From contig NZ_JAOCAH010000007.1 in the NCBI RefSeq assembly GCF_029839275.1, positions 215,395 to 279,394 on the forward strand: 64,000 bases of DNA. The letters are read 5' to 3'. The notes under the pieces are model-generated. The model did no database searches. It saw only the letters and a list, made by a program, of their open reading frames with translations, and was not told the DNA's origin. The position numbers and the translations under genes are program-made. Shown piece by piece: positions 55,606 through 64,000 of the stretch; the stretch's first letter is position 1, and each line of letters opens with the position of its first letter. This DNA comes from Pseudomonas sp. GD03944. Lineage in GTDB: Bacteria; Pseudomonadota; Gammaproteobacteria; Pseudomonadales; Pseudomonadaceae.

Positions 55606-56079
55606 ATGCTCGAGAGTTGTCAGAACGCCCAAGAACGCTGGGGTGGGGTTCACCTGCTGATCGACCGCTGGTTGAAGGAGCGCCATGAGCTGGTTGCGGC
55701 TTATGCGGCGGCCAGCCAGGCACAGCAGGCGCCCGACGCCGACAAACAAACCGTCGAACGCTTCTGCGAAATTCTCGTGGACTATGTGTCGGCCGGCCAC
55801 TTCGAGGTCTACGAACAGTTGACCAACGAAGCCAAGGCTTTCGGCGATCAGCGTGGCCTCGAACTGGCCAAACAGATCTACCCGCGCATCGAGGCGATCA
55901 CCGAGGTCGCGCTGTCATTCAACGACCGCTGCGATGGCAAGGACAGCCGCGACAGTTGCTCGCTGGGTGAGGAGCTCAAGCGCCTCGGCCAGTTGCTGCA
56001 CGAACGCTTCGAGCTGGAAGACTGCCTGATCGAAGTGCTGCACAACGCCCATCAGGAAAAGGCCGCTGCCGCACTCTGA
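55606..56079 (+). CDS. algQ: Anti-sigma-70 factor AlgQ (Rsd family)
   Basis: A 157-residue Rsd/AlgQ protein that binds sigma-70 region 4 and so shifts polymerase to alternative sigma factors. It begins [20 protein letters not shown] and has [20 protein letters not shown]; both are family hallmarks. The ATG at 55606 follows GAGG. In P. aeruginosa it affects alginate, siderophores and nucleoside diphosphate kinase. Its stop is 12 bp from that of the convergent FKBP gene. Confidence 0.95.
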   Translation: MLESCQNAQERWGGVHLLIDRWLKERHELVAAYAAASQAQQAPDADKQTVERFCEILVDYVSAGHFEVYEQLTNEAKAFGDQRGLELAKQIYPRIEAITEVALSFNDRCDGKDSRDSCSLGEELKRLGQLLHERFELEDCLIEVLHNAHQEKAAAAL

Positions 56080-56091
56080 TCCGGCGTGCAC

Positions 56092-56736
56092 TCAGTCCCG
56101 GGTGTCGAGCAGTTCCAGCTCGAACACCAGGGGCGAGTAGGGCGGAATCAGGTCGCCCGCCCCGTCGGCACCGTAGGCCTGGGCCGACGGAATTACCAGG
56201 CGCCAGTGCGCGCCGACCGGCATCTCCTGAAGCGCTGTGCGCCAGCCGGCGATCACGCTGTCCAGGCGGAACCACTGGGGCGCCTGGCTCTCATCGAACT
56301 CGCTGCCATCGGCCAGCGACCCGACATACCGAACCTGCACCCGGCTTTTTGCGGTCGGCTTGCGTCCCGAGCCGGCCCGCAACTCCTGCCGCAGCACGCC
56401 ATCCTTCAGCTCGCGCATGCCGGGCTTGGCCTTTTCGTTGGCCAGAAAACGTTTCTCCGCCGCGATGGCGCGCTCGATGCGTTCGGGGACGGCTGCCAGG
56501 TGCGCTTCGTGTTCGGCCAGCAGCGATTCGATGCGTGCTTCGTCCAGGCGCAGCGGCTCGTTGTGGTAGGCATGGCGCAAGCCGTCGACCAGCGCCTGGA
56601 CCTGCAGATCCGGCACCTCGTCACGCAGGCGCTCACCCAGTCGCACGCCCAGGCTATAGGCCAGTTCATCGGCATCCGGCTCGGCGTGGGCGAGGGGTGT
56701 GATCAGGCAGAAAAGCAGCAGGGCGACACGTTGCAT
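56092..56736 (-). CDS. FKBP-type peptidyl-prolyl isomerase, exported
   Basis: A 214-residue Mip/FkpA-like isomerase. A signal peptide covers residues 1-18 (MQRVALLLFCLITPLAHA). An N-terminal dimerisation helical part (about 22-105) precedes the FKBP domain (about 110-214: VQVRYVGSLADGSEFDESQ, GWRTALQEMPVGAHWRLVIPSAQAYG). The second in-frame ATG at 56736 follows GGAG by 7-8 nt, so it is chosen over 56742. It assists folding of envelope proteins. Confidence 0.9.
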   Translation of the reverse strand: MQRVALLLFCLITPLAHAEPDADELAYSLGVRLGERLRDEVPDLQVQALVDGLRHAYHNEPLRLDEARIESLLAEHEAHLAAVPERIERAIAAEKRFLANEKAKPGMRELKDGVLRQELRAGSGRKPTAKSRVQVRYVGSLADGSEFDESQAPQWFRLDSVIAGWRTALQEMPVGAHWRLVIPSAQAYGADGAGDLIPPYSPLVFELELLDTRD

Positions 56737-56862
56737 GGACATTCTCCAGTAGCGGCGGGCGAAGAATATGCCAGGCCCGCACCCTCGCTCAACGCGCTGA
56801 CTAGCGGCGCGTGACGCAGGCGTCTAGTATGGGCTGCATCTACACCCGCTAGGAGGCACGCC

Positions 56863-57876
56863 ATGTCGGCCACTAAGAACGCCAAGAAGAAGTCGGTTAG
56901 TACCCCGCTGCATCTGCTCCAGCAACTGTCCAGCAGCCTGCTGGAACACCTCGAAAGTGCCTGCTCGCAAGCGTTGACCGATGCTGAAAAGCTGTTGGCC
57001 AAGCTGGAAAAACAGCGTGGCAGCGCCCAAGAAAAACTGCACAAGGCCCGTGGCAAACTGCAGGAAGCGGCGAAGGCCGGCAAGGCCAAGGCCCAGAGCA
57101 AGGCCAAGTCCGCCGTGGCTGCACTCGAAGATTCGCTCGACACCCTGAAAGCCCGCCAGACCGAAACCCGTGGCTACATCGTGCAGCTCAAGCGCGATGC
57201 CCAGGAAAGCCTGAAGCTCGCCCAGGGTGTGGGCAAAGTGAAAGAAGCTGCCGGCAAGGCACTGGTCGCCCGCGACGCCAAGCCTGCCGTCAAACCGGCT
57301 GCCAAGCCGGCCGCAAAAGCACCTGCGAAGCCTGCGGCCAAACCGGCTGCCAAGACCGCCAGCAAGCCAGCGGCGAAACCCGCTGCCAAGCCTGCAGCTG
57401 CCAAGCCAGCCGCGAAGCCCGCTGCTAAGCCGGCAGCGAAACCCGCCGCCAAGAAGCCTGCTGTGGCTGCTGCCAAGCCAGCGGCCAAGGCGCCTGTCAA
57501 AGCCGCTGCAGCCAAGCCTGCTGCGAAACCTGCTGCCAAGCCAGCGGCCGCCGCCAAGCCGGTTGCCAAGCCTGCTGCGAAACCCGCGGCCAAGCCCGCT
57601 GCGAAACCGACTGCCGCAGCGGCCAAGCCCGCCGCCAAGGCTCCGGCCAAGCCCGCGGTGAAAAAGCCCGTGGCGAAACCGGCCGCCAAGCCCGTCGCGG
57701 CCAAGGCGCCTGCAGCGAGCAAGCCTGCTGTCGCCAAGCCGGCCGTGAAGCCAGCAGCCAAACCGGTTGCCAAGCCAGCACCGGCCGCTGCTCCGGCGCC
57801 TGCCGCTACCGCGACTCCGGCAGCACCGGCGACGCCTGCGGCCAGCACCGGCACCACCCCGCCGGTCGCTTCCTAA
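56863..57876 (+). CDS. algP: Alginate regulatory protein AlgP, histone H1-like
   Basis: A 337-residue protein. The N-terminal third (about 1-135) is a Lys-rich coiled coil (LLQQLSSSLLEHLESACSQALTDAEKLLAKLE). From about 140 it is a low-complexity tail of KPAA-type repeats resembling histone H1. AlgP binds DNA and supports algD transcription in P. aeruginosa. The repeat DNA (about 57280-57780) consists of near-perfect 12-bp units and is prone to gain or loss. The convergent TIGR02444 gene overlaps its stop. Confidence 0.93.
   Translation: MSATKNAKKKSVSTPLHLLQQLSSSLLEHLESACSQALTDAEKLLAKLEKQRGSAQEKLHKARGKLQEAAKAGKAKAQSKAKSAVAALEDSLDTLKARQTETRGYIVQLKRDAQESLKLAQGVGKVKEAAGKALVARDAKPAVKPAAKPAAKAPAKPAAKPAAKTASKPAAKPAAKPAAAKPAAKPAAKPAAKPAAKKPAVAAAKPAAKAPVKAAAAKPAAKPAAKPAAAAKPVAKPAAKPAAKPAAKPTAAAAKPAAKAPAKPAVKKPVAKPAAKPVAAKAPAASKPAVAKPAVKPAAKPVAKPAPAAAPAPAATATPAAPATPAASTGTTPPVAS
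57280..57780 (+). repeat. Tandem 12-bp repeats in algP
   Basis: About 40 imperfect units of the type AAGCC(A/C/G)GC(A/C/G/T)GC(A/C/G/T) code for the Lys-Pro-Ala-Ala tail. The same region of P. aeruginosa algP is known to rearrange by slippage, so the repeat number probably varies between strains. Confidence 0.9.
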
Positions 57877-58343
57877 GGACTGATCTGCGAGGCCGCGGTG
57901 CGCAGCGTCTGCAGCGCATCGCGGTCTTCGTCCGTCAGGTGCGGGGCCAATGCCTCGAGCCACATGACCTGTTCCTCCGCTGCCTGCTCCGGCCAATCAC
58001 AGCTGACCGCCGCCAGACGTTCCAACTGCTCGCGTTCGGCATCCAGTTCCAGTCGTTTGAGTCGCTCACGCAGTGCCGCCAGGGCCGTGTCGTGCAGGGC
58101 CGCCGTGCGCCAGCGCTGACGGATCTGCCGCAAGGGCACCACCACCTCCTGCTGCCAGGGCAGGGCCAGCTGCCGCAGCTGTTCGGCCCGCGCCGGACCG
58201 AATGCCACCTTCCGCTGTTCCAGCCAGGCCGCACACAGCAGCAGGCACACATCAGCCCCCTCACCCTGCAGGTGCAGGCAGGCGGCTTCGATGCCGGGGC
58301 GCTGGTAGAGGTGTTCGGCGAAACGCCACAGATCAGTGGACAT
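57873..58343 (-). CDS. TIGR02444 family protein
   Basis: A 156-residue protein with the family segment DLWRFAEHLYQRPGIEAACLHLQGEGADVCLLLCAAWLEQR. Otherwise it is helical and Arg-rich; no catalytic or membrane motif. Found widely next to algP and the ABC-F gene in Pseudomonas. Function unknown. It converges on algP with overlapping stops. Confidence 0.85.
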   Translation of the reverse strand: MSTDLWRFAEHLYQRPGIEAACLHLQGEGADVCLLLCAAWLEQRKVAFGPARAEQLRQLALPWQQEVVVPLRQIRQRWRTAALHDTALAALRERLKRLELDAEREQLERLAAVSCDWPEQAAEEQVMWLEALAPHLTDEDRDALQTLRTAASQISP

Positions 58344-58393
58344 GGTGCTTTCCGGGTATGCGGCGAGCGAGTCTGGTAGACTCCGCGGCCATT

Positions 58394-60304
58394 ATGATTC
58401 GACTCCAGAACCTCACTTTACAGCGTGGTCCCCAGCGCCTGCTAGAAGGCGCCGAGCTGACCCTGCACGCCGGTCACAAAGCCGGTCTGATCGGTGCCAA
58501 CGGCGCCGGAAAATCCAGCCTGTTCGCCCTGCTGCGCGGTGAGCTGACACCGGATGCCGGTGACTGCCTGCTGCCGGCCGACTGGCGCATCGCCCACATG
58601 CGCCAGGAGGTCGACAACCTCGACCGCGTGGCCGTGGACTATGTGCTCGACGGCGACCTCAACCTGCGCACGATCCAGAACCAACTGGCCGCTGCCGAAG
58701 CCGCCCAGGACGGTGCCGCCATCGCGCGCCTGCACATCGAGCTGGACAGCGCCGATGGCTACTCGGCCGACGCCCGCGCCCGCAAGCTGCTGGCCGGCCT
58801 GGGCTTCGACAACGTGCAGATGGACCGGCGGGTCGGCGACTTCTCCGGGGGCTGGCGGATGCGCCTCAACCTGGCCCAGGCGCTGATGTGCCCGTCCGAC
58901 CTGTTGCTGCTCGACGAACCGACCAACCACCTGGACCTCGACGCGATCCTCTGGCTGGAGGGGTGGCTGCAGAGCTACCCGGGCACCTTGCTGCTGATTT
59001 CCCACGACCGTGACTTCCTCGATGCCGTGGTCGATCACGTGACCCATGTCGAGCAGCAGAAGCTGACCCTCTACCGCGGCGGCTACACCGCCTTCGAACG
59101 TACCCGTGCCGAACGCCTGGCCCAGCAGCAACAGGCCTACGAGAAGCAGCAGGCGCAGCGGGCGCACATGGAAAAATACATCGCCCGCTTCAAGGCGCAG
59201 GCGACCAAGGCTCGCCAGGCGCAGAGCCGGATCAAGGCCCTGGAACGCATGGAGGAGCTGTCGGCGGCCCATGTCGATTCGCCGTTCGATTTCAGCTTCC
59301 GCGAGGCCGACAAGATTTCCAGCCCGCTGCTCAGCCTGAGCGAGGGCCGCCTCGGTTATGGCGACAAAGTCATTCTCGAGCAGGTGAAGCTGGGCCTGGC
59401 GCCCGGTGCACGCCTGGGCCTGCTGGGCCCCAACGGCGCCGGCAAGTCGACCCTGATCAAGAACCTTGCCGCCGAGCTGCAGCCGCTGAGCGGCCACCTG
59501 CAGCGCGGCGAGAACCTGGTGGTGGGCTACTTCGCCCAGCACCAGCTCGACGCCCTCGACGACAAGGCCAGCCCGCTGCTGCACCTGCAGCGCCTGGCGC
59601 CCGCCGAGCGCGAGCAGACCCTGCGCGACTTCCTCGGCGGCTTCGATTTCCGCGGCCCACGTTGCGACGAGCCGGTGCTCAACTTCTCCGGTGGCGAGAA
59701 GGCACGCCTGGCCCTGGCGCTGATCGCCTGGGGCAAGCCCAATCTGCTGCTGCTCGACGAACCGACCAACCACCTCGACCTGGAAATGCGCCTGGCACTG
59801 ACCATGGCCCTGCAGGAATTCGCCGGGGCCGTGGTGGTGGTGTCCCACGACCGTCACCTGCTCAAGAGCACCACCGACGAGTTCCTGCTGGTGGCCGATG
59901 GCAAGGTGCAGCCGTTCGATGGCGACCTTGACGACTACGCCCGCTGGCTGGTGGATTACCGGGCGCGGCAGGCGCCGGTGAGCAGCGTCGAGGCCAACCC
60001 GGACAAGACCGACAAGCGCGCCCAGCGCCAGGCCGCCGCGGCACTGCGTCAGCAGCTGGCGCCGCACAAGCGCGAGGCGGAAAAACTGGAAAAAGAGCTG
60101 GGCCAGGTGCAGGAAAAACTGGCCGGTATCGAAACCCGCCTCGGCGACAGCGCGTTGTACGAGGCCGCACGCAAGGACGAGCTGCGCGACCTGCTGGCCG
60201 AGCAGGCCAAGCTCAAGGGCCGCGAAGCCGTGTTGGAAGAGGGCTGGCTGGAAGCCCTGGAAACGCTGGAAGCGTTGCAACGTGAATTGGAGGCAATGGT
60301 TTGA
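58394..60304 (+). CDS. ABC-F family ATPase (YheS-like)
   Basis: A 636-residue soluble protein with two ABC ATPase domains. Walker A motifs are GANGAGKSS and GPNGAGKST, signatures FSGGWRMRLNLAQAL and FSGGEKARLALALI, and each has LLLLDEPTNHLDL. The linker (about 240-305) is charged and helical, and a C-terminal coiled coil occupies about 530-636. ABC-F proteins bind the ribosomal E site; YheS relatives relieve arrest by some nascent chains. The ATG at 58394 is the family start. It overlaps the MscS gene by 4 bp. Confidence 0.94.
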   Translation: MIRLQNLTLQRGPQRLLEGAELTLHAGHKAGLIGANGAGKSSLFALLRGELTPDAGDCLLPADWRIAHMRQEVDNLDRVAVDYVLDGDLNLRTIQNQLAAAEAAQDGAAIARLHIELDSADGYSADARARKLLAGLGFDNVQMDRRVGDFSGGWRMRLNLAQALMCPSDLLLLDEPTNHLDLDAILWLEGWLQSYPGTLLLISHDRDFLDAVVDHVTHVEQQKLTLYRGGYTAFERTRAERLAQQQQAYEKQQAQRAHMEKYIARFKAQATKARQAQSRIKALERMEELSAAHVDSPFDFSFREADKISSPLLSLSEGRLGYGDKVILEQVKLGLAPGARLGLLGPNGAGKSTLIKNLAAELQPLSGHLQRGENLVVGYFAQHQLDALDDKASPLLHLQRLAPAEREQTLRDFLGGFDFRGPRCDEPVLNFSGGEKARLALALIAWGKPNLLLLDEPTNHLDLEMRLALTMALQEFAGAVVVVSHDRHLLKSTTDEFLLVADGKVQPFDGDLDDYARWLVDYRARQAPVSSVEANPDKTDKRAQRQAAAALRQQLAPHKREAEKLEKELGQVQEKLAGIETRLGDSALYEAARKDELRDLLAEQAKLKGREAVLEEGWLEALETLEALQRELEAMV

Positions 60305-60888
60305 ATTTCGAGATGCTCGACTGGGCCTGGTTCATGGCCTGGAGCCAACCCCTGATGCGCACCGGGCAGGTGGTGCTGATCCTGTTCCTGGCCTGGCTGG
60401 CCCAGCGCATCCTCACCCGCGGCATCACCCGCCTGGGCAACCGTTACCCGCAGCTGCCGCCGGAGCTGCTGATGCCGCTGCGCGGCCTGGTGCGCTGGCT
60501 GATCCTGGGCAGTGCGTTCCTGATGGTGCTGGAACGCCTGGGCGTCTCGGCCCAGGTCCTGTGGACCGCGTTGACCGGCTTCGTGGCGGTCGCCGCGATC
60601 GCCTTCTTCGCCATCTGGAGCGTGCTGTCGAACCTGTTCTGCGCGCTGCTGATCTTCGCCCTGGGGCCGTTCCGCATCGGCGATTGCGTCGAGGTCATAG
60701 AGAGTGCCGACAAGCCGGGCGTACGGGGCCGGGTGCTGGCCATCAACCTGTTCTACACCACCCTCGAAGACCTGTCCGGCGATGCGCCGGGGACCTGGGT
60801 GCAGATTCCCAACAGCCTGTTCTTCCAGAAGGCGGTGCGGCGCTGGCGCAACGGTGAAATTCCGACGGCGCGCAAGATCGAAAGCTGA
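60301..60888 (+). CDS. Small MscS family mechanosensitive channel
   Basis: A 195-residue truncated MscS-type protein. Three TM segments occupy about residues 10-120, including the pore-lining helix (TGFVAVAAIAFFAIWSVLSNLFCALLIF) and the beta domain FRIGDCVEVIE. It is shorter than E. coli MscS (286), with no C-terminal alpha/beta vestibule. TTG at 60301, 7 nt after GGAGG and overlapping the ABC-F stop (TTGA), is the likely start. Confidence 0.8.
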   Translation: MNFEMLDWAWFMAWSQPLMRTGQVVLILFLAWLAQRILTRGITRLGNRYPQLPPELLMPLRGLVRWLILGSAFLMVLERLGVSAQVLWTALTGFVAVAAIAFFAIWSVLSNLFCALLIFALGPFRIGDCVEVIESADKPGVRGRVLAINLFYTTLEDLSGDAPGTWVQIPNSLFFQKAVRRWRNGEIPTARKIES

Positions 60889-60961
60889 TGCCACGCTCGC
60901 CGGCATGACCGGCGCGCGGTAGGCTAGGCCTTTCCGTTTTCCCTTCTTCGAGGTAGTCGCC

Positions 60962-61594
60962 ATGGCTCTGGAAACCTGGCTTGCGTTCTTTGTGGCCTGC
61001 TGGGTGATCAGCCTGTCGCCGGGTGCCGGGGCCATCGCCTCGATGTCGGCCGGGCTGCAGTACGGGTTCGTGCGTGGCTACTGGAACGCCCTGGGCCTGC
61101 AGGTCGGCCTGGCGCTGCAGATCGCCATCGTCGCGGCGGGCGTCGGCGCCATCCTGGCGGCGTCGGCCCTGGCTTTCAGCCTGATCAAATGGTTTGGCGT
61201 GGCGTACCTGGTGTTCCTCGCCTATCGCCAGTGGCAGGCGCTGCCCAGCGACCTGGCCAGCGAATCCGCCGAGCGTCCGGTCGGTCGGCCGCTGAGTCTG
61301 GTGCTGCGCGGCTTCCTGGTGAACTTCAGCAACCCCAAGGCCATCGTCTTCATGCTGGCGGTGCTGCCGCAGTTCCTCAACCCGCATGCGCCGCTGCTGC
61401 CCCAGTACCTGGTGATGGGCGTGACCATGATCTGCGTCGACCTGATCGTCATGGCCGGCTACACCGGCCTGGCGGCGCGGGTCCTGCGGGTGCTGCGCAC
61501 GCCCCGCCAGCAGCGCATCATGAACCGCACCTTCGCCGCGCTGTTCGTCGGTGCTGCGGCGCTGCTGGCGACGGTGCGCCGCGCGCCGGCCTGA
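60962..61594 (+). CDS. LysE/RhtB family amino-acid exporter
   Basis: A 210-residue membrane protein with six TM helices, of the RhtB type that exports homoserine, threonine or related metabolites. The N-terminal motif SLSPGAGAIASMSAGLQYG and NFSNPKAIVFMLAVLPQF are diagnostic. Its own transcription unit starts about 70 bp after the MscS stop. The substrate is not readable. Confidence 0.9.
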   Translation: MALETWLAFFVACWVISLSPGAGAIASMSAGLQYGFVRGYWNALGLQVGLALQIAIVAAGVGAILAASALAFSLIKWFGVAYLVFLAYRQWQALPSDLASESAERPVGRPLSLVLRGFLVNFSNPKAIVFMLAVLPQFLNPHAPLLPQYLVMGVTMICVDLIVMAGYTGLAARVLRVLRTPRQQRIMNRTFAALFVGAAALLATVRRAPA

Positions 61595-61682
61595 CGGACG
61601 CAATGCCACAGTCGTGAACCGGTACCGCGACAGTGGCTGCCCAACTGCCTAGGCTGGGTTTTTTGCCAGCCGAGCACGCCGC

Positions 61683-62021
61683 ATGCCGTCCACCTCCACC
61701 CAATCCGCTCAGTACGAAGGCGATTCCGACCTGGCCATCGCCGCCCTGCGCCACCCTCCGCTGGAGCAGGCCCTCAGCGTGGCCTGCGCCGAACTGGCAG
61801 TGGCCGAGGCCTACCTCGCTGCTGTGCGTGATCCGTCCATGGGCGCCCAGCCTCGCCTGCTGCTGGCCGTCAGCGCCACCGGTGTCGCGGCGCAACGCCG
61901 GCTGGCCGGCCTGGTCGCCAACCTGCTGCCGGACGAGCTCGAACTGGACCTGATCGAGCTGGCGGACGACAGCCTTTCCGTCGCCGTGCGCGAGCGCTGC
62001 ACGCCGTTCTATCGCCGCTGA
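61683..62021 (+). CDS. Small hypothetical protein, possibly SseB C-terminal-like
   Basis: A 112-residue soluble protein. The middle part PRLLLAVSATGVAAQRRLAGLVANLLPDELELDLIEL resembles the C-terminal domain of SseB-type proteins, a weak match judged by eye. Codon use is like neighbours. It lies alone between lysE/rhtB and the iron permease. Function not assigned. Confidence 0.5.
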   Translation: MPSTSTQSAQYEGDSDLAIAALRHPPLEQALSVACAELAVAEAYLAAVRDPSMGAQPRLLLAVSATGVAAQRRLAGLVANLLPDELELDLIELADDSLSVAVRERCTPFYRR

Positions 62022-62168
62022 GCCTGAACGAATGGCCTGACGCCCTCTGCCGGAATCGCCGGTGCTTGCGACAATCGGTCGCGGAGCCGAGCGGATCACG
62101 GCTTGAGGAAAATCGTTAGGAAGGCAACAATTCAATGCCATCCATTCGTATTTAGGACTGGCTCCTAT

Positions 62169-64000
62169 ATGACTTCCCCCATGCGTTTTTTCAGCTGGTT
62201 GCTGCTGCCGGTTCTGGCCCTCTGCAGCCTGGCTGTATTGGCCGAGCCCGTCGATGGCGCGGCACAAGCTCTGCACCTGCTCGGTTACCTGAGCGTCGAT
62301 TACCCCGCCACCGTGGCCAGCGGCCAGGTCGTCGACAGCGGTGAATACCAGGAGCAACTGGAGTTTCTCGCGGTCCTGCAAGGGCTGGTCGTGGCGCTGC
62401 CGGCGCGCGACGAGCAGCCTGCACTGCAGCAGGGCGTCGTGGCCCTGCGCCAGGCGATCGAACAGCGGGCCGACGGCAACCAGGTGGCCCAGCAGGCGCG
62501 CCAGCTGGCCGCGACCCTCGCCACGGCCTATAACGTCAGCCAGACCCCGGCCATCACCCCCGACCCGGCCCGTGGTGCGCCGCTGTTCGCCCAGCAGTGC
62601 AGCGTCTGCCACGGCGACAGCGGGGCGGGTGACGGGCCGGCCGGTCTCGGCCTGGAGCCGCCGCCGGCCAACCTGCGCGACGCGGCGCGCATGGACCGGC
62701 TGAGCCTCTACGACCTGTTCAACACCATCGGCCTGGGCATCGACGGCACCGACATGGCGGCTTTCGCCGACCAGTTGGATGACCGGCAGCGCTGGGACCT
62801 GGCCAGCTATATCGCCGGCTTCAGTGCCGATGCCAGCGCCAAGGGCGAGACATTCCCCCTCGCCGCGCTGGCCGGCACCACGCCCGCCGAGGTCGTCGCC
62901 ACCCAGGGCGAGGCCCGGGCCGCGGCATTTCGTGCCCAGCGGGCGCAGCCGCCGGCCCAGCAGCGTGGCCCGCTGCAGTTGATCGAGCACACCCGCTCGA
63001 CCCTGGAACAGAGCCTGGCGGCCTACCGGGCGGGTGACCACGAGCAGGCCTATGACCTGTCGGTGGGCGCCTACCTGGAAGGCTTCGAGCTGGTCGAGAG
63101 CGCCCTGGACAACCTCGATGCGGCCCAGCGCAAGACCACCGAGCGCGCCCTGATGGCCTATCGGCAGGCCTTGCAGGACGGCTTGCCCGTGCCCCAGGCC
63201 GCCCAGCGTCTGGAGCAGGCCAAGGTCGAACTGGCGACCTCGGCCACGCTGCTCGACAGCGACGGGCTGTCGGATTCGCTGAGTTTCGTGTCCAGCCTGC
63301 TGATCCTGCTGCGTGAAGGCCTGGAGGCGATCCTGGTGCTCGCGGCGATCCTCGCCTTCCTGCGCAACACCGGGCAGGAGCAGGCGGTGCGCAGTGTCCA
63401 CATCGGCTGGGGCCTGGCCCTGGTGGCCGGGGTGGCGACCTGGGCGCTGGCGGCCTACCTGATCGATGTCAGCGGCGCGCAGCGCGAGCTGCTCGAAGGC
63501 GTCACGGCGCTGTTCGCCAGCGTGATGGTGCTCTGGCTCGGGGTGTGGATGCACGACCGTCGCCACGCGGCGGCCTGGAAGGACTACATCCGCGGCAGCC
63601 TGGTCGGTGGCGGCGGTCGCTTCGGCTTCGCGGTGCTGGCGTTCTTCTCGGTCTACCGCGAGTTGTTCGAAGTCATCCTGTTCTACGAGACCCTGTGGCT
63701 GCAGGCCGGCCCGGCTGGCCATGGCATGGTCCTGGCGGGCGCGGCGACGGCCCTGGTGCTGCTCCTGGGCCTGGCCTGGGTGATCCTCAACGGTTCGCGC
63801 AAGCTGCCACTGGCCACCTTCTTCGGGGTCAATGCAGTGTTGCTGTGCGTGCTCTCGGTGGTGTTCGCCGGGCATGGCGTGGCTGCGCTGCAGGAAGCCG
63901 GTGTCCTGGGGACGCGTCCGGTGGCGTTCTTCGAGTTCGACTGGCTGGGCATTCACGACGACGCCTACAGCCTCTCGGCCCAGGCCGTTGCATTGCTCGG
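62169..64000 (+). CDS. Cytochrome c-FTR1 family iron permease (3' end beyond window)
   Basis: A partial protein of at least 610 residues, cut by the right edge. The signal peptide covers about 1-25 (MTSPMRFFSWLLLPVLALCSLAVLA). A class I cytochrome c domain follows with CSVCH at residues 144-148. From about 375 an FTR1 permease begins, with the Fe-binding motifs REGLEA (382-387) and RELFE (497-501). The architecture couples periplasmic electron transfer to Fe2+ or Fe3+ uptake, as in known proteobacterial cytochrome c/FTR1 proteins. The start at 62169 follows TTAGGA weakly; 62181 is an alternative. Confidence 0.88.
   Translation, partial: MTSPMRFFSWLLLPVLALCSLAVLAEPVDGAAQALHLLGYLSVDYPATVASGQVVDSGEYQEQLEFLAVLQGLVVALPARDEQPALQQGVVALRQAIEQRADGNQVAQQARQLAATLATAYNVSQTPAITPDPARGAPLFAQQCSVCHGDSGAGDGPAGLGLEPPPANLRDAARMDRLSLYDLFNTIGLGIDGTDMAAFADQLDDRQRWDLASYIAGFSADASAKGETFPLAALAGTTPAEVVATQGEARAAAFRAQRAQPPAQQRGPLQLIEHTRSTLEQSLAAYRAGDHEQAYDLSVGAYLEGFELVESALDNLDAAQRKTTERALMAYRQALQDGLPVPQAAQRLEQAKVELATSATLLDSDGLSDSLSFVSSLLILLREGLEAILVLAAILAFLRNTGQEQAVRSVHIGWGLALVAGVATWALAAYLIDVSGAQRELLEGVTALFASVMVLWLGVWMHDRRHAAAWKDYIRGSLVGGGGRFGFAVLAFFSVYRELFEVILFYETLWLQAGPAGHGMVLAGAATALVLLLGLAWVILNGSRKLPLATFFGVNAVLLCVLSVVFAGHGVAALQEAGVLGTRPVAFFEFDWLGIHDDAYSLSAQAVALL

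Noticed and set aside
57280..57780. Regular repeats that might suggest CRISPR
   Set aside because: Units are 12 bp, contiguous and in frame with algP, without spacers.
58073..58393. Upstream extension of the ABC-F frame
   Set aside because: It overlaps the TIGR02444 gene on the other strand and lacks conservation; MIRLQNLTL at 58394 is the family start.
61518..63956. 812-codon minus-strand frame
   Set aside because: It covers the real cytochrome c-FTR1 gene, whose motifs are clear on the plus strand. Shadow.

Overview
The window is chromosomal DNA of a GC-rich gammaproteobacterium, almost certainly a Pseudomonas. Several proteins are close to Pseudomonas aeruginosa proteins in length and sequence (DadX, Xpt, DapF, SutA, AlgR, AlgQ, AlgP). 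The gene order dadA-ridA-dadX-pauR-cycB ... xpt ... rep-proE-MATE-LysR ... betT ... comM-ubiK-glnK-amtB-sutA ... xerC-dapF-lysA-lppL ... cyaY-rnk-cyaA ... argH-algZ-algR-hemCDXY-dsbB-algQ-algP is, from memory, the order next to hemC/algR in that genus. No rRNA, tRNA, insertion sequence, prophage or CRISPR array was seen. The species was not resolved.

Layout. 1-4.2 kb: D-/L-alanine catabolism (dadA, ridA, dadX), the cupin regulator pauR and a cytochrome c5. 4.3-5.2 kb: a DUF3077 gene set among repeats, with two structured inverted-repeat elements and a pair of direct intergenic repeats. 5.2-9 kb: acetyl-CoA hydrolase/transferase, xpt, a thioredoxin-like protein and a UPF0158 protein. 9-15.5 kb: rep helicase, a GGDEF/EAL protein with a degenerate GGDEF, a MATE pump and a LysR regulator. 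15.6-19.6 kb: a Cache chemoreceptor behind a sigma-28-type promoter, and a BCCT betaine/choline transporter. 19.9-25.7 kb: comM, ubiK, then glnK-amtB1-amtB2 behind a sigma-54 promoter with two NtrC-like enhancer sites, then sutA.

25.8-30.4 kb is a leftward operon lppL/lptM-lysA-dapF-DUF484-xerC-HAD. 30.6-36.5 kb holds an AraC regulator, cyaY, a DUF1289 gene, rnk, a class 3 lipase and the class I adenylate cyclase. 36.7-43.6 kb is the most accessory-looking block: an IclR regulator followed on the same strand by dgoK, dgoA, a three-gene tripartite tricarboxylate-type transporter, an SDR dehydrogenase and a GlcG/HbpS-like protein. It reads as one sugar-acid uptake and catabolism unit that yields pyruvate and glyceraldehyde 3-phosphate, but the expected dehydratase is absent.

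43.6-48.4 kb carries small conserved proteins, a GST, a GH114 glycosidase, a GNAT, a P-loop kinase-like protein and argH. 48.6-58.3 kb is the algZ-algR / hemC-hemD-hemX-hemY / dsbB / algQ / FKBP / algP region. The window ends with an ABC-F ATPase, a small MscS channel, a LysE/RhtB exporter, a small unknown protein and a truncated cytochrome c-FTR1 iron permease that runs off the right edge.

Functional themes are nitrogen control (glnK/amtB, dad, pauR), envelope and alginate control, and the heme/Lys/Arg biosynthetic core. All family assignments come from reading motifs and lengths; no database search was run.
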